Assembly: GCF_003843875.1 (NCBI RefSeq)
Contig: NZ_RKRF01000009.1
Location: forward strand, 244,270-308,269
Length of the DNA: 64,000 nt
Direction of reading: 5' to 3'
Source of the DNA: Aquisalibacillus elongatus
GTDB lineage: Bacteria; Bacillota; Bacilli; Bacillales; Alkalibacillaceae
Shown: positions 15,690-23,192 of the stretch, one piece after another
Layout: each line of letters opens with the position of its first letter
Position numbering within the stretch: the first letter of the stretch is position 1
The notes under the pieces: generated by a model
The model's input: the letters and a program-made list of their open reading frames with translations, nothing else
The model's database searches: none
Told to the model about the DNA's origin: nothing
Program-made: the position numbers and the translations under genes

Positions 15690-17069
15690 ATGAAACTATA
15701 TTTAGACCCCGGTCACGGCGGAAGAGACCCTGGCGCAAGTGGTAGTGGTTTAGTAGAGAAGAGTGTTAATTTAGACATTGCCCTTCGAATACGCTCACTG
15801 TTAAATCAAACTTATGATAATGTAGAAGTCAAAATGAGCCGTACCAGTGATCAGTATAAAAGTTTAACCCAAAGAACGAATGAAGCTAATTCTTGGGAAG
15901 CGGACTTTTATTTATCCATTCACTGTAATGCGTTCAACGGCAGTACCAGGGGTTATGAAGACTATATTCATAGTAGTCTGTCAAACTCTTCACAGACTGC
16001 GCAATACCGTGATGTTATTCATGAAGAGATCACCGATGCGATTTCTTTAAGAAATAGAGGAAAGAAAAAAGCTAACTTCCATGTCTTAAGAGAAACAAAC
16101 ATGTCTGCTATGTTAACTGAAAATGGTTTTATTGATAACACTCAGGATGCTAAATTGCTAGAGGATCCTGGATTCCGTCAAAAAGTCGCACAAGGCCACG
16201 TCAATGGTTTGGCTAAAGCCTTTGACCTTAAGCCTAAAGAAACCGATGATACTGGTGGTTTGTACAAAATTATTGCTGGTTCCTTCCAAGCTAAAGAAAA
16301 CGCTGAACGCCGTGTTCAGTTTTTAGAAGACCGAGGCATTGAAGCATTCCCGATGGCTGTTACGATATCAGGTAAGACTTGGTATCGTGTTCAAGCCGGT
16401 GCCTTTCAGAGTAGGGAAAATGCTGAAAATCATCTCAATCGTGTCAAATCTGCTGGAATTAAAGATGCCTATATTAAAAACGAACCTAATGAAACCTCTT
16501 CACCAGCCCCAAAAGAACCCGACCAACCAGAAGAACCTGATGATACAAATGGATACGCGATTCAGGGCGACACGATGTTGTCACCTGAACTTATGAATCG
16601 TTTTGTAAAAGTGTTCAATTCTGATGCCATCGAGATTGCCGAATATTACCTACATTTTGGCGAAAGATACGGCATTCGAGGAGACATCGCTTTTGCCCAA
16701 GCCCTTCATGAGACAAATTACTTTAAATTCACTGGAGTTGTGCAACCAGATCAAAACAACTACGCCGGGATTGGTGCTACGAGTGACGAAAACCCAGGTG
16801 CGAGCTTTGAATCACCAGAAGAGGGTGTGTTAGCGCACATCCAACACCTTTATGCTTATGCAACTTCACAAGCATTACCGGATGATGCGCCCTTAGTCGA
16901 CCCGCGCTTTGACTTAGTCACCCGAGGCAGTGCTCCGAGCTGGACTGATTTGAACGGAAAATGGGCTGTGCCAGGTGACAACTATGGTCAATCCATTTTA
17001 GATATTTACACACGTATGGTTGATTTTGCGATAGAGACATTAGAGAACACAAAAGATCAAATTACGTAA
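15690..17069 (+). CDS. N-acetylmuramoyl-L-alanine amidase with SPOR repeats and glucosaminidase domain
   Basis: A 459-residue cell-wall hydrolase in three parts. Residues 1-180 are an Amidase_3 zinc amidase (LDPGHGGRDPGASG, ESxLxxxxALRIR-like helix, YLSIHCNAF, MLTENGFIDN). Residues 190-270 hold two SPOR repeats that bind peptidoglycan (YKIIAGSFQAKENAERRV and YRVQAGAFQSRENAENHL). Residues 310-455 are a glucosaminidase-like domain with the catalytic region AQALHETNYF and YAGIGAT. There is no signal peptide, as in CwlC, a mother-cell hydrolase released at sporulation. AGGAGGG precedes the ATG. The protein could cut both the stem peptide and the glycan. Confidence 0.88.
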   Translation: MKLYLDPGHGGRDPGASGSGLVEKSVNLDIALRIRSLLNQTYDNVEVKMSRTSDQYKSLTQRTNEANSWEADFYLSIHCNAFNGSTRGYEDYIHSSLSNSSQTAQYRDVIHEEITDAISLRNRGKKKANFHVLRETNMSAMLTENGFIDNTQDAKLLEDPGFRQKVAQGHVNGLAKAFDLKPKETDDTGGLYKIIAGSFQAKENAERRVQFLEDRGIEAFPMAVTISGKTWYRVQAGAFQSRENAENHLNRVKSAGIKDAYIKNEPNETSSPAPKEPDQPEEPDDTNGYAIQGDTMLSPELMNRFVKVFNSDAIEIAEYYLHFGERYGIRGDIAFAQALHETNYFKFTGVVQPDQNNYAGIGATSDENPGASFESPEEGVLAHIQHLYAYATSQALPDDAPLVDPRFDLVTRGSAPSWTDLNGKWAVPGDNYGQSILDIYTRMVDFAIETLENTKDQIT

Positions 17070-17098
17070 AAAGAACTGAGAGCTCATCTCAGTTCTTT
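17070..17098. terminator. terminator after the amidase gene
   Basis: The stem AAAGAACTGAG/CTCAGTTCTTT with a 7-base loop, usable in both directions between convergent units. Confidence 0.8.
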
Positions 17099-17104
17099 AA
17101 CTAT

Positions 17105-17329
17105 TTATTCTGGAATGTATGGTAAATCCCCATCCTCCGGGATATTAATGACGTGCGTATTCGTATATGCTAAAAGGCCTTGCTCCCCGTATTCACGTCC
17201 AATGCCTGACTGTTTAACTCCACCAAATGGAAAACGCACATCCAAGCCTTGAACGGCTGCTGTATTAATCATCGTTGTACCAGCTTCAATATATTTGGCT
17301 ACTTCAATGGCGTGCCTTCTATTTAACAT
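17105..17329 (-). pseudogene. 3' remnant of an aldehyde dehydrogenase gene
   Basis: Only the last 74 residues of an NAD-dependent aldehyde dehydrogenase remain: IEAGTTMINTAA, then FPFGGVKQSGIGREYGEQGL, the conserved ALDH C-terminus. Normal length is about 480 residues. Upstream the frame runs into a 21-base-period array and no catalytic Cys or cofactor domain is present. It is a deletion remnant. It is not a copy of the intact gene at 28073, as its sequence differs clearly. Confidence 0.85.
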
Positions 17330-17343
17330 TAAGGTACTTTCTA

Positions 17344-17420
17344 TTGTTGTTTGGAGCTCCCTTATTTACGTTTAGGCACTTTCTATTTACATTTAAACGC
17401 TTTTTATTAACGTTTGTGTC
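17344..17420 (+). repeat. 21-base-period array, TTTACGTTT motif
   Basis: The related words TTGTTG, TTTACG, TTTACA and TTAACG lie at 17344, 17365, 17386 and 17407, exactly 21 bases apart. The units read roughly CTATTTACGTTTAGGCACTTT. It directly adjoins the break point of the aldehyde dehydrogenase remnant. Confidence 0.65.
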
Positions 17421-17433
17421 CTCCCAATTGAAA

Positions 17434-18003
17434 TTAAAAATGGACTTTAATCAAATAAACGGACTCATTTAAATGTTCCAAAGTTGGCGTATAGCCTTGT
17501 TCTTCCAAGAATCTCTTCATATCATCGGATGCAATTCGCTCATGAAGCGGTGGACCTGATTCTGATTCAACCGCTTCCCAGTCGATGATTAACAAGCTTC
17601 CGCCACTTTTGATAATTCGTTTAAATTCATTAAGCGCGACTTCCATCTTCGGAATTTCATGCATGACAAACGCAATGATGCCTTTATCCGCTACATCATC
17701 ACTCAGATTAATGTCTTGTAAATCACTTTCGACATATTCAATATTTGTTTGATTTTTGGATTCAGCATGTTCCTTCAGTAAATCTAACATCTTGGGCTCA
17801 ATATCAACTGCTAATACTTGATTAACTTGCTCTGAAAAAGGCACTGTAAAGAACCCGTTCCCAGCTCCAAAATCCGCTACAACATCTTCGGAATGAAGAT
17901 CCATCAATTCCATGACCCGTTTCAAATTCAAACTTTCTTGTCGCTCTTCGCTTAACAGCTTGTCCGCTTTTTTCGGATCAAAACGATGACCGTGTCCATG
18001 CAT
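17434..18003 (-). CDS. class I SAM-dependent methyltransferase
   Basis: A 189-residue methyltransferase with the Rossmann-like SAM site: motif I VADFGAGNGFFTVP, the acidic end of strand 2 in AVDIEPKMLDLL, and YVESDLQDINLSDDVAD before motif IV. It begins with MHGHGHRFDPKKADKL, a His-rich start shared by a group of small Bacillaceae methyltransferases. It is a single gene on the minus strand. The substrate cannot be inferred. Confidence 0.8.
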   Translation of the reverse strand: MHGHGHRFDPKKADKLLSEERQESLNLKRVMELMDLHSEDVVADFGAGNGFFTVPFSEQVNQVLAVDIEPKMLDLLKEHAESKNQTNIEYVESDLQDINLSDDVADKGIIAFVMHEIPKMEVALNEFKRIIKSGGSLLIIDWEAVESESGPPLHERIASDDMKRFLEEQGYTPTLEHLNESVYLIKVHF

Positions 18004-18057
18004 CCTATCAACTCCTTAATTTATTTCACTTATAGTATTCCCAACTATCGTCATAAC

Positions 18058-18089
18058 AACAAGAGGATGACAAATCTCATCCTCTTGTT
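18058..18089. terminator. hairpin at the end of the DUF2202 gene
   Basis: A 12-13 bp stem AACAAGAGGATGA/TCATCCTCTTGTT with a 6-base loop, overlapping the stop codon of the minus-strand DUF2202 gene. The following T-tract is poor, so it may act as a weak terminator or RNA-stabilising hairpin. Confidence 0.55.
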
Positions 18090-18537
18090 ATACCCGTAGC
18101 GCTCCCCGTCGAAACGCCTCCAAATGATTAAGCGACGCATCTCGTAATTGCGTGAACACAAATCTAACATCATTCGGTATATCTAAATTTAGAAAACGAT
18201 TATACATTGAGATATTATCAATTTCTCCCTCAACACCCTCATCAAAAGCCTGCTTCAATGTTATTGGTGTCATCACGTATTGTCTTGAATCATCTTCTGG
18301 AATCGGTATTTGGTATTGATTAAATAGCGGAATTAAAGCATTAATATGCCGAACTTCCGCCTGTTGTATTTGTGTAAAAGGTCTGACAGCTCCAAACTCA
18401 TTAATAACAACTTGATACCTTGATTGTGCTAAGTACTCATCTTGAATGGCATACGTTAACATTTGACTTAAATCAAGCGCAGAAGCACTAAGCGCTCCTT
18501 TTGCACCGTAACTTTCAACACCTTGGCGTAAGTACAT
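18088..18537 (-). CDS. ferritin-like DUF2202 protein
   Basis: A 149-residue helical protein of the DUF2202 ferritin-like family. Carboxylate/histidine pairs consistent with a di-metal site are visible in AIQDEYLAQSRY, QQAEVRHINAL, EGVEGEIDNISMYNRFL and RDASLNHLEAF. These proteins are mainly of unknown role, likely metal binding or oxidative-stress related. AGGAGA lies before the ATG. It is a single gene; the spacing to the acyltransferase behind it (with that gene's terminator in between) shows separate transcription. Confidence 0.8.
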   Translation of the reverse strand: MYLRQGVESYGAKGALSASALDLSQMLTYAIQDEYLAQSRYQVVINEFGAVRPFTQIQQAEVRHINALIPLFNQYQIPIPEDDSRQYVMTPITLKQAFDEGVEGEIDNISMYNRFLNLDIPNDVRFVFTQLRDASLNHLEAFRRGALRV

Positions 18538-18616
18538 CGATCTCTCTCCTAGTTAATAATCTTTCTCTAATTTATGTATTAACTTGGGATTATGTTATAC
18601 CATTTCAGAAGTATAT

Positions 18617-18661
18617 GGAAAAAATAGCAAGTGATCTCACTTCTGAAATCACCTGCTATTT
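18617..18661 (-). terminator. terminator of the acyltransferase gene
   Basis: On the minus strand, AAATAGCAGGTGAT pairs with ATCACTTGCTATTT (one G-U) around a 12-base loop and is followed by a T-run. Confidence 0.85.
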
Positions 18662-18667
18662 GACTTA

Positions 18668-19702
18668 CTATCCATTTTTATATGATTTATTTTGATAAAT
18701 GGAATCCTTTTGTTTTCGATCTTCAATCCATTGTTGTAAGCGTGTTGTTTTCCATTCAACCAAAGGCTGAGTAACAGTCATTACCCAATTTGATGTTAGT
18801 AACCATACAATTGCACCTGCTACACAGGCTAGTGCTATAATATCTAGGCTTTCATTTAATTGGAACAGCTCAGCCTGTCGTGTAGCTTGAATGATGATGC
18901 CATGCAACAGATAAACGTATAACGTATACTGACCTAAATGGGTAAAAGTAAACCTTCTTTGAGGGACTAAGGCCAATACCGAAAATACCATTAATAGCGC
19001 TAAGGCATATAATCCAAAACGACTTAAAATACCAATTGACTGAAGTTCAATCGCTTGATATGAATAAGAGCCAAACAATAACTCAGATGGAATCATTGGG
19101 TAAAAATAACTGATCACAAACGATGTCACTAGGATACTCACAGCCATGATTTTATATTTTGCATATTGTAACTGGAATAATTGCCCTTTACTTAGCCAAT
19201 ACCCCATTAAGAAAAACGGGAAGAATACAAAGGTTCTAGATAAACTTAAACCATGCCCAATAAAAGGTATGACTCCAATTAACAGTCCAACACAAAAGGC
19301 GATAGCAATCCCCGCTAATGGTGGTAATTTTTTAAACCAAATTAATAGAATGTGCCAGCTAAATAAACTAACTAAAAACCACAAACTCCATTGAGGCTCA
19401 TAAAACCCTATATACCAATCACCATTTCCAGCTAGAGTATAGCTTATGGTATAAAACACTTGGAAAATAACAAACGGTATGAGCAAACGTTTTAATAGTT
19501 TAGATAAATGAGAATGATCTCGAGCCCCACTTGCAAAAAAACCACTAATTAGAACAAACCCCGGGATATGAAATATATAAATCCATTGATATAGAACATC
19601 TGCACTGACTAAGTTCCCTTTCAGAGGTTGAATCAAGTGGCCAAAAACAACCAAGAAAATGAAAAGGAGTTTGGCATTATCAAAATAAGCTTCTCGTTGC
19701 AT
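18668..19702 (-). CDS. membrane acyltransferase (acyltransferase-3 / fucose-4-O-acetyltransferase-like)
   Basis: A 344-residue integral membrane protein with about ten hydrophobic segments. The start REAYFDNAKLLFIFLVVFGHLIQ carries the conserved H in the first helix of acyltransferase-3 enzymes, and GFVLISGFFASG and LWFLVSLFSWHILL fit the family. It should transfer acetyl groups onto an outer sugar or wall glycan. GGGAGA lies before the ATG. It is a single gene with its own terminator. Confidence 0.82.
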   Translation of the reverse strand: MQREAYFDNAKLLFIFLVVFGHLIQPLKGNLVSADVLYQWIYIFHIPGFVLISGFFASGARDHSHLSKLLKRLLIPFVIFQVFYTISYTLAGNGDWYIGFYEPQWSLWFLVSLFSWHILLIWFKKLPPLAGIAIAFCVGLLIGVIPFIGHGLSLSRTFVFFPFFLMGYWLSKGQLFQLQYAKYKIMAVSILVTSFVISYFYPMIPSELLFGSYSYQAIELQSIGILSRFGLYALALLMVFSVLALVPQRRFTFTHLGQYTLYVYLLHGIIIQATRQAELFQLNESLDIIALACVAGAIVWLLTSNWVMTVTQPLVEWKTTRLQQWIEDRKQKDSIYQNKSYKNG

Positions 19703-19803
19703 ACAGTATCTCCCTTTTCATACACTTTTACCTTCACTATACCCCACTTATTTTCACAACCAAACGACTTTTAATAGATTGTAAATGGATTGTTATACGA
19801 TTG

Positions 19804-19843
19804 AAAAAACCGAGAACCTTTTAAGGGGTACCTCGGTTTCAAT
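19804..19843. other. orphan hairpin in a divergent promoter region
   Basis: AAACCGAG (19807) pairs with CTCGGTTT (19839), extended by ACC/GGT, with T-rich flanks on both sides. It resembles a terminator, but neither flanking gene ends here, since both genes start near it. It may belong to an unseen short transcript or act as an attenuator. Confidence 0.4.
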
Positions 19844-19924
19844 ATTTTACAGGATTACATAAAAAACTGATTGAGTTTGTGGTAAAGTTAGATTATTCAA
19901 ATTAATTTAAAGTAGGTGAGCCAT

Positions 19925-20416
19925 ATGGAATCTAAACTAATCATCCTACGCGGAAATTCTGGAAGCGGAAAAACGACTATTGCTAAAAGCCTTCAAGAAC
20001 ACTTTGGTAGAGGCACACTGGTAGTCTCTCAAGATACCGTTCGTAGAGACATGTTAAAAGTTCAAGACCGAGAGGGAAACCTTTCCATTGATTTGATCCG
20101 TCAAATCGCTGAATACGGAAAGGGAAATTGTGAGTTTGTCATTGTAGAAGGAATTTTATATAGCAAGCGATACGGTGATATGCTGAAAGATTTAATTCAA
20201 TTTTACAATCAAAAAGCCTGTACATACTACTTTGATCTACCTTTTGAAGAAACCGTTAAACGCCACAACTCACGCGAAAAGGTAAATGAATTCGGTGAAG
20301 ATTCCTTACGCAGGTGGTGGAATCTTCAGGACTACCTTGAGGTAGAGGGTGAAACGTTAATAACTAAAGATATGTCACATAATGATATTTTAAATTTAAT
20401 TCTTGGCCAATGTTAG
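19925..20416 (+). CDS. P-loop kinase-like protein (YrhA / zeta-like)
   Basis: A 163-residue P-loop NTPase. Walker A is LRGNSGSGKTTIAK at about residue 10; DFxVxVEGIL-like FVIVEGILY forms the Walker B strand, and LPFEETVKRHNSR resembles the lid of small-molecule kinases. ATG 19925 is chosen because TAGGTGAG lies 4 bases before it. It is a single gene whose stop overlaps by 4 bases with that of the convergent MFS gene. The phosphoacceptor is unknown. Confidence 0.78.
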   Translation: MESKLIILRGNSGSGKTTIAKSLQEHFGRGTLVVSQDTVRRDMLKVQDREGNLSIDLIRQIAEYGKGNCEFVIVEGILYSKRYGDMLKDLIQFYNQKACTYYFDLPFEETVKRHNSREKVNEFGEDSLRRWWNLQDYLEVEGETLITKDMSHNDILNLILGQC

Positions 20417-21630
20417 AGTTGCTCGTCCTCCGCATAGAACTTCTTATACTTTGGTTGAAACACTAAATAAACATAAAACAATGCACTGATTAACATCAAT
20501 GAAGATAATCCTATGATGGTAACCCTTAATGATATTAAATCACCCAGTAAACCTACCAACAGGATAAGTATTACTTGTAAGGCACTTTGGATCAACTGGA
20601 TTATACTCGTCACTCGCCCCATTAAGTCAGTTTGTACATTGTTTTGATAGAATGTTGAAATCCCTGCATTTAAAAATACTAAAAAGAAGCCCAGTAACAT
20701 GAAACCAATGGTTATAGATGCGAAAGACCAAGAAAAAGCGTAAATCACATAACCCACCGATGCCATAACAATTCCAATACTAATCATAAAACGAATTGAG
20801 AAATGCTTGGAGAAAATAGATAGAATCAATCCTCCAACAACAGAACCAATTCCGGTTATACTAACCAACCAACTATACTCCACTTCTGATAATCCAATCA
20901 CTTGTTGAGCAAATACGACCTCTTGTGCATCCATCGCAAAAGTCGCTACCATAACAAAGACAAACCCTAAATAGACGATTGCAATATATTTATGGACTGC
21001 CATAAATTGTTTTACCACAACAAAATCCTGTTTAACCTGGCTCAAGGTCAATTTAGGAATCGTACTCTTATCAATATTTTCATTGTTAGGAATTAATAAA
21101 AGCAATAAAGCTGCAATTATGAAGAATAACCCATTAATCCAAAGTGTTGATTGGATGCTCGTTAATAAAATGAGCCCACCACCAATGGAGGGACCAATAA
21201 TAAAAGCAGACGATGACGTAAAGCTTCGAATCGAATTAAATTGCTTCCTCATACTTTTTGAAATCGTTAAAGTGATGTAAGTCGTTGATGAAGGACCAAA
21301 GAAGGCATTCGCCATATTAAGGATGACCAATATGACATAAATCAAGGCGACATGAGACACAAACGGTAACATCATAATGAACAGTCCACGAACGATATAT
21401 GTTTGAATCATAATATGACGTTTACTACGAAAATCTATGTAACTACCTGTCCAAAGTTTCATCACGATGTTGGTTAATGGTCCAATTAACCAAAGTGTTG
21501 CAACTGCCGTAGCAGAACCTGTCATATCAAATACAAGTATATTAATCGTCACTAGGTATATAAAATTTCCGATATTCCCAAGCCCTAAGGAAGCCAAGAG
21601 AATAGCGGGATTTCTCCACTCATTCTTCAT
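20413..21630 (-). CDS. MFS transporter (DHA3-like)
   Basis: A 405-residue transporter with about 12 membrane helices. The 2-3 loop has GSYIDFRSKRHIMI, and helix 5 has SFTSSSAFIIGPSIGGG. It is of the same type as the two transporters at 8913 and 10605. It is preceded by GGAGAAGATC. There is no adjacent regulator; the gene upstream on the same strand (XRE/DUF2975 pair) is separated by a periodic array. Confidence 0.82.
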   Translation of the reverse strand: MKNEWRNPAILLASLGLGNIGNFIYLVTINILVFDMTGSATAVATLWLIGPLTNIVMKLWTGSYIDFRSKRHIMIQTYIVRGLFIMMLPFVSHVALIYVILVILNMANAFFGPSSTTYITLTISKSMRKQFNSIRSFTSSSAFIIGPSIGGGLILLTSIQSTLWINGLFFIIAALLLLLIPNNENIDKSTIPKLTLSQVKQDFVVVKQFMAVHKYIAIVYLGFVFVMVATFAMDAQEVVFAQQVIGLSEVEYSWLVSITGIGSVVGGLILSIFSKHFSIRFMISIGIVMASVGYVIYAFSWSFASITIGFMLLGFFLVFLNAGISTFYQNNVQTDLMGRVTSIIQLIQSALQVILILLVGLLGDLISLRVTIIGLSSLMLISALFYVYLVFQPKYKKFYAEDEQL

Positions 21631-21729
21631 AATTGATCTTCTCCTCTTGGCCTCAAGGGTAACATATTAATTATTTTAAATATGAAGAAAATATGAAAAT
21701 TTTCTGAATATAAGTTCGAAAATTGTTAC

Positions 21730-21845
21730 TTTATGCAACACTTTTTCTACTTTATGAGCTACTTTGTCACGTTTATACGCCCCTTTTTGAGTTTACGAGT
21801 TACTTTTTCTATTTTATGAGCCCTTTTAAAACCGTTTATGCGCTA
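21730..21845 (+). repeat. 21-base-period array, TTTATGAGCTACTTT motif
   Basis: TTTATG or a near form lies at 21730, 21751, 21772, 21792, 21813 and 21835, spacing 21, 21, 20, 21 and 22. The units read about TTTATGAGCTACTTTTTCTAC, related to but not identical with the array at 8020. It lies between the start of the MFS gene and the end of the XRE gene, both on the minus strand. Confidence 0.75.
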
Positions 21846-21864
21846 TTTTTGAATTTAAAAAAGA

Positions 21865-22083
21865 CTAATTCTCTTCATCATCTTCCACATACTCAATAAT
21901 ATCCCCTGGCTGACAGTCCAATGCCTTACAAATGCCTTCTAATGTTGAGAATCTGATGGCCTTCGCTTTACCATTTTTCAAAATAGAGAGGTTAGCCATG
22001 GTAATTCCAACTCTTTCAGAAAGTTCTGTGACACTCATCTTCCGTTTTGCTAACATGACATCTATGTTAATAACAATTCCCAT
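21865..22083 (-). CDS. XRE-family (YozG-like) helix-turn-helix regulator
   Basis: A 72-residue Cro/CI-type regulator: MLAKRKMSVTELSERVGITMANLSILKNGK is the helix-turn-helix, followed by IRFSTLEGICKALDCQPGDIIEY, the YozG-like tail. It lies 9 bases after the DUF2975 membrane gene on the same strand, a pairing frequent in Firmicutes, in which the membrane protein probably governs the regulator or is controlled by it. Confidence 0.85.
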   Translation of the reverse strand: MGIVINIDVMLAKRKMSVTELSERVGITMANLSILKNGKAKAIRFSTLEGICKALDCQPGDIIEYVEDDEEN

Positions 22084-22092
22084 GATCTCACC

Positions 22093-22584
22093 TCACACTG
22101 TTAAGTCATTTTCTGTTTTAATTTCAAGCGCACTTTTCATAACCTTCTGTAACACAGAAGCAAAGACTGCAATGACGAATGATGCAAAAATAATCACTAA
22201 CCCCATTAGAATCACGCCGGGAGCATCATCCTTCTCACCAAAAATATAAATAAGCGGCATCATTAAGACATAAACCCCACTGATTGTTAGTGCACATTGT
22301 TTAATAATTTTTAAGGCATGAACTGACAAATCTGAGAACGCTTCATTGTGGTCAATGTAAGTTAGTAATCGCCAAGCTTGATATAGTGCATAGAAAAATG
22401 GAATAGCGGAAACATACATTCCGATTATAATTGGATACATGACCCATTTCACGAACGTTGGATTATCTGCCAAGTTAATCGCAACCATTGGTAAAACAGT
22501 GACGCATACGGTTAATACAGCTAATCCAATTAAAATAATAACCAACTTAAGGAAAGTTGTAGAGCTTTTCTTCAAAACGTTCAC
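22093..22584 (-). CDS. DUF2975 membrane protein
   Basis: A 163-residue protein with four membrane segments at about 13-35, 48-68, 97-117 and 124-145, separated by a polar loop with TYIDHNEAFSDLSVHALKIIKQCA, which is typical of DUF2975. It is the first gene of an operon with the XRE regulator at 21865. Its start follows AGGTGAACG. The function is unknown. Confidence 0.82.
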   Translation of the reverse strand: MNVLKKSSTTFLKLVIILIGLAVLTVCVTVLPMVAINLADNPTFVKWVMYPIIIGMYVSAIPFFYALYQAWRLLTYIDHNEAFSDLSVHALKIIKQCALTISGVYVLMMPLIYIFGEKDDAPGVILMGLVIIFASFVIAVFASVLQKVMKSALEIKTENDLTV

Positions 22585-22721
22585 CTCATTTTTTAGTCTT
22601 ACTTTTGATTATAGATAAAAATTTATTGATTATCAATAAATTTTTAAGAAAATAACACTTATCATCTTCAACACTTATCCCTGTGTTCTCAAGTTCCTTT
22701 TTTTATTAATATCAAAATAAT

Positions 22722-22799
22722 AATCAAAAAAATTTGATTTATTAGTTGTATATCAAATTTTTTTGATATACAATTAAAAATACATCAAAATATCTTGAT
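22722..22799 (+). promoter_or_regulatory. three palindromic ArsR-type operators
   Basis: Site 1, 22722-22739: AATCAAA and TTTGATT around AAAA. Site 2, 22746-22773: a perfect 12-bp inverted repeat TTGTATATCAAA/TTTGATATACAA around TTTT. Site 3, 22784-22799: ATCAA and TTGAT with a 6-base gap. The ATCAA-n-TTGAT core is that of ArsR operators. They lie just upstream of the arsR-like start at 22824, so the operon should be self-repressed. Confidence 0.75.
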
Positions 22800-22823
22800 A
22801 TATAATAGAAAGGTCGATGATGA

Positions 22824-23177
22824 ATGTCTCCTATTACTGAAGATTTACAAAGTACTTTTCAATATTACGAAAAAACCTTTAAAGCCTTAGCCGATCAAAA
22901 AAGATTGCACTTACTTAACTTATTAGCTGCATCAAACAATGATTCAATCTGTGTATGCGACTTAGCTGAAGATATGGGGATGGCACAATCCAAGCTTTCT
23001 TATCACCTAAAAATTTTATTACAAGCAAATTTAATTATTCAGGAGAAAAAAGGAACTTGGAGTTATTATTCTTTAAATCATGATGAAATAAATAATGTGC
23101 TTTCCGAAGAGCTTTGTTGTTTATTTCGCAAATCAAACGATGAAAAAACAATTAACAGTTGTTCTTGTGACAACTAG
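22824..23177 (+). CDS. arsR: ArsR-family metalloid-sensing repressor
   Basis: A 117-residue winged-helix repressor of the ArsR/SmtB family. The metal(loid) site ICVCDLAEDMGM (CVC at the recognition-helix alpha-3 region) is that of As(III)/Sb(III) sensors, and AQSKLSYHLKILLQANLI is the DNA-reading helix. An extra Cys-rich end (SCSCDN) and ELCCLF may also bind metal. It is first in an operon with a flavoprotein and lies behind three palindromes. No ArsB, ArsC or Acr3 gene is visible nearby. Confidence 0.85.
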   Translation: MSPITEDLQSTFQYYEKTFKALADQKRLHLLNLLAASNNDSICVCDLAEDMGMAQSKLSYHLKILLQANLIIQEKKGTWSYYSLNHDEINNVLSEELCCLFRKSNDEKTINSCSCDN

Positions 23178-23192
23178 TAAAGGAGCGGTTAT

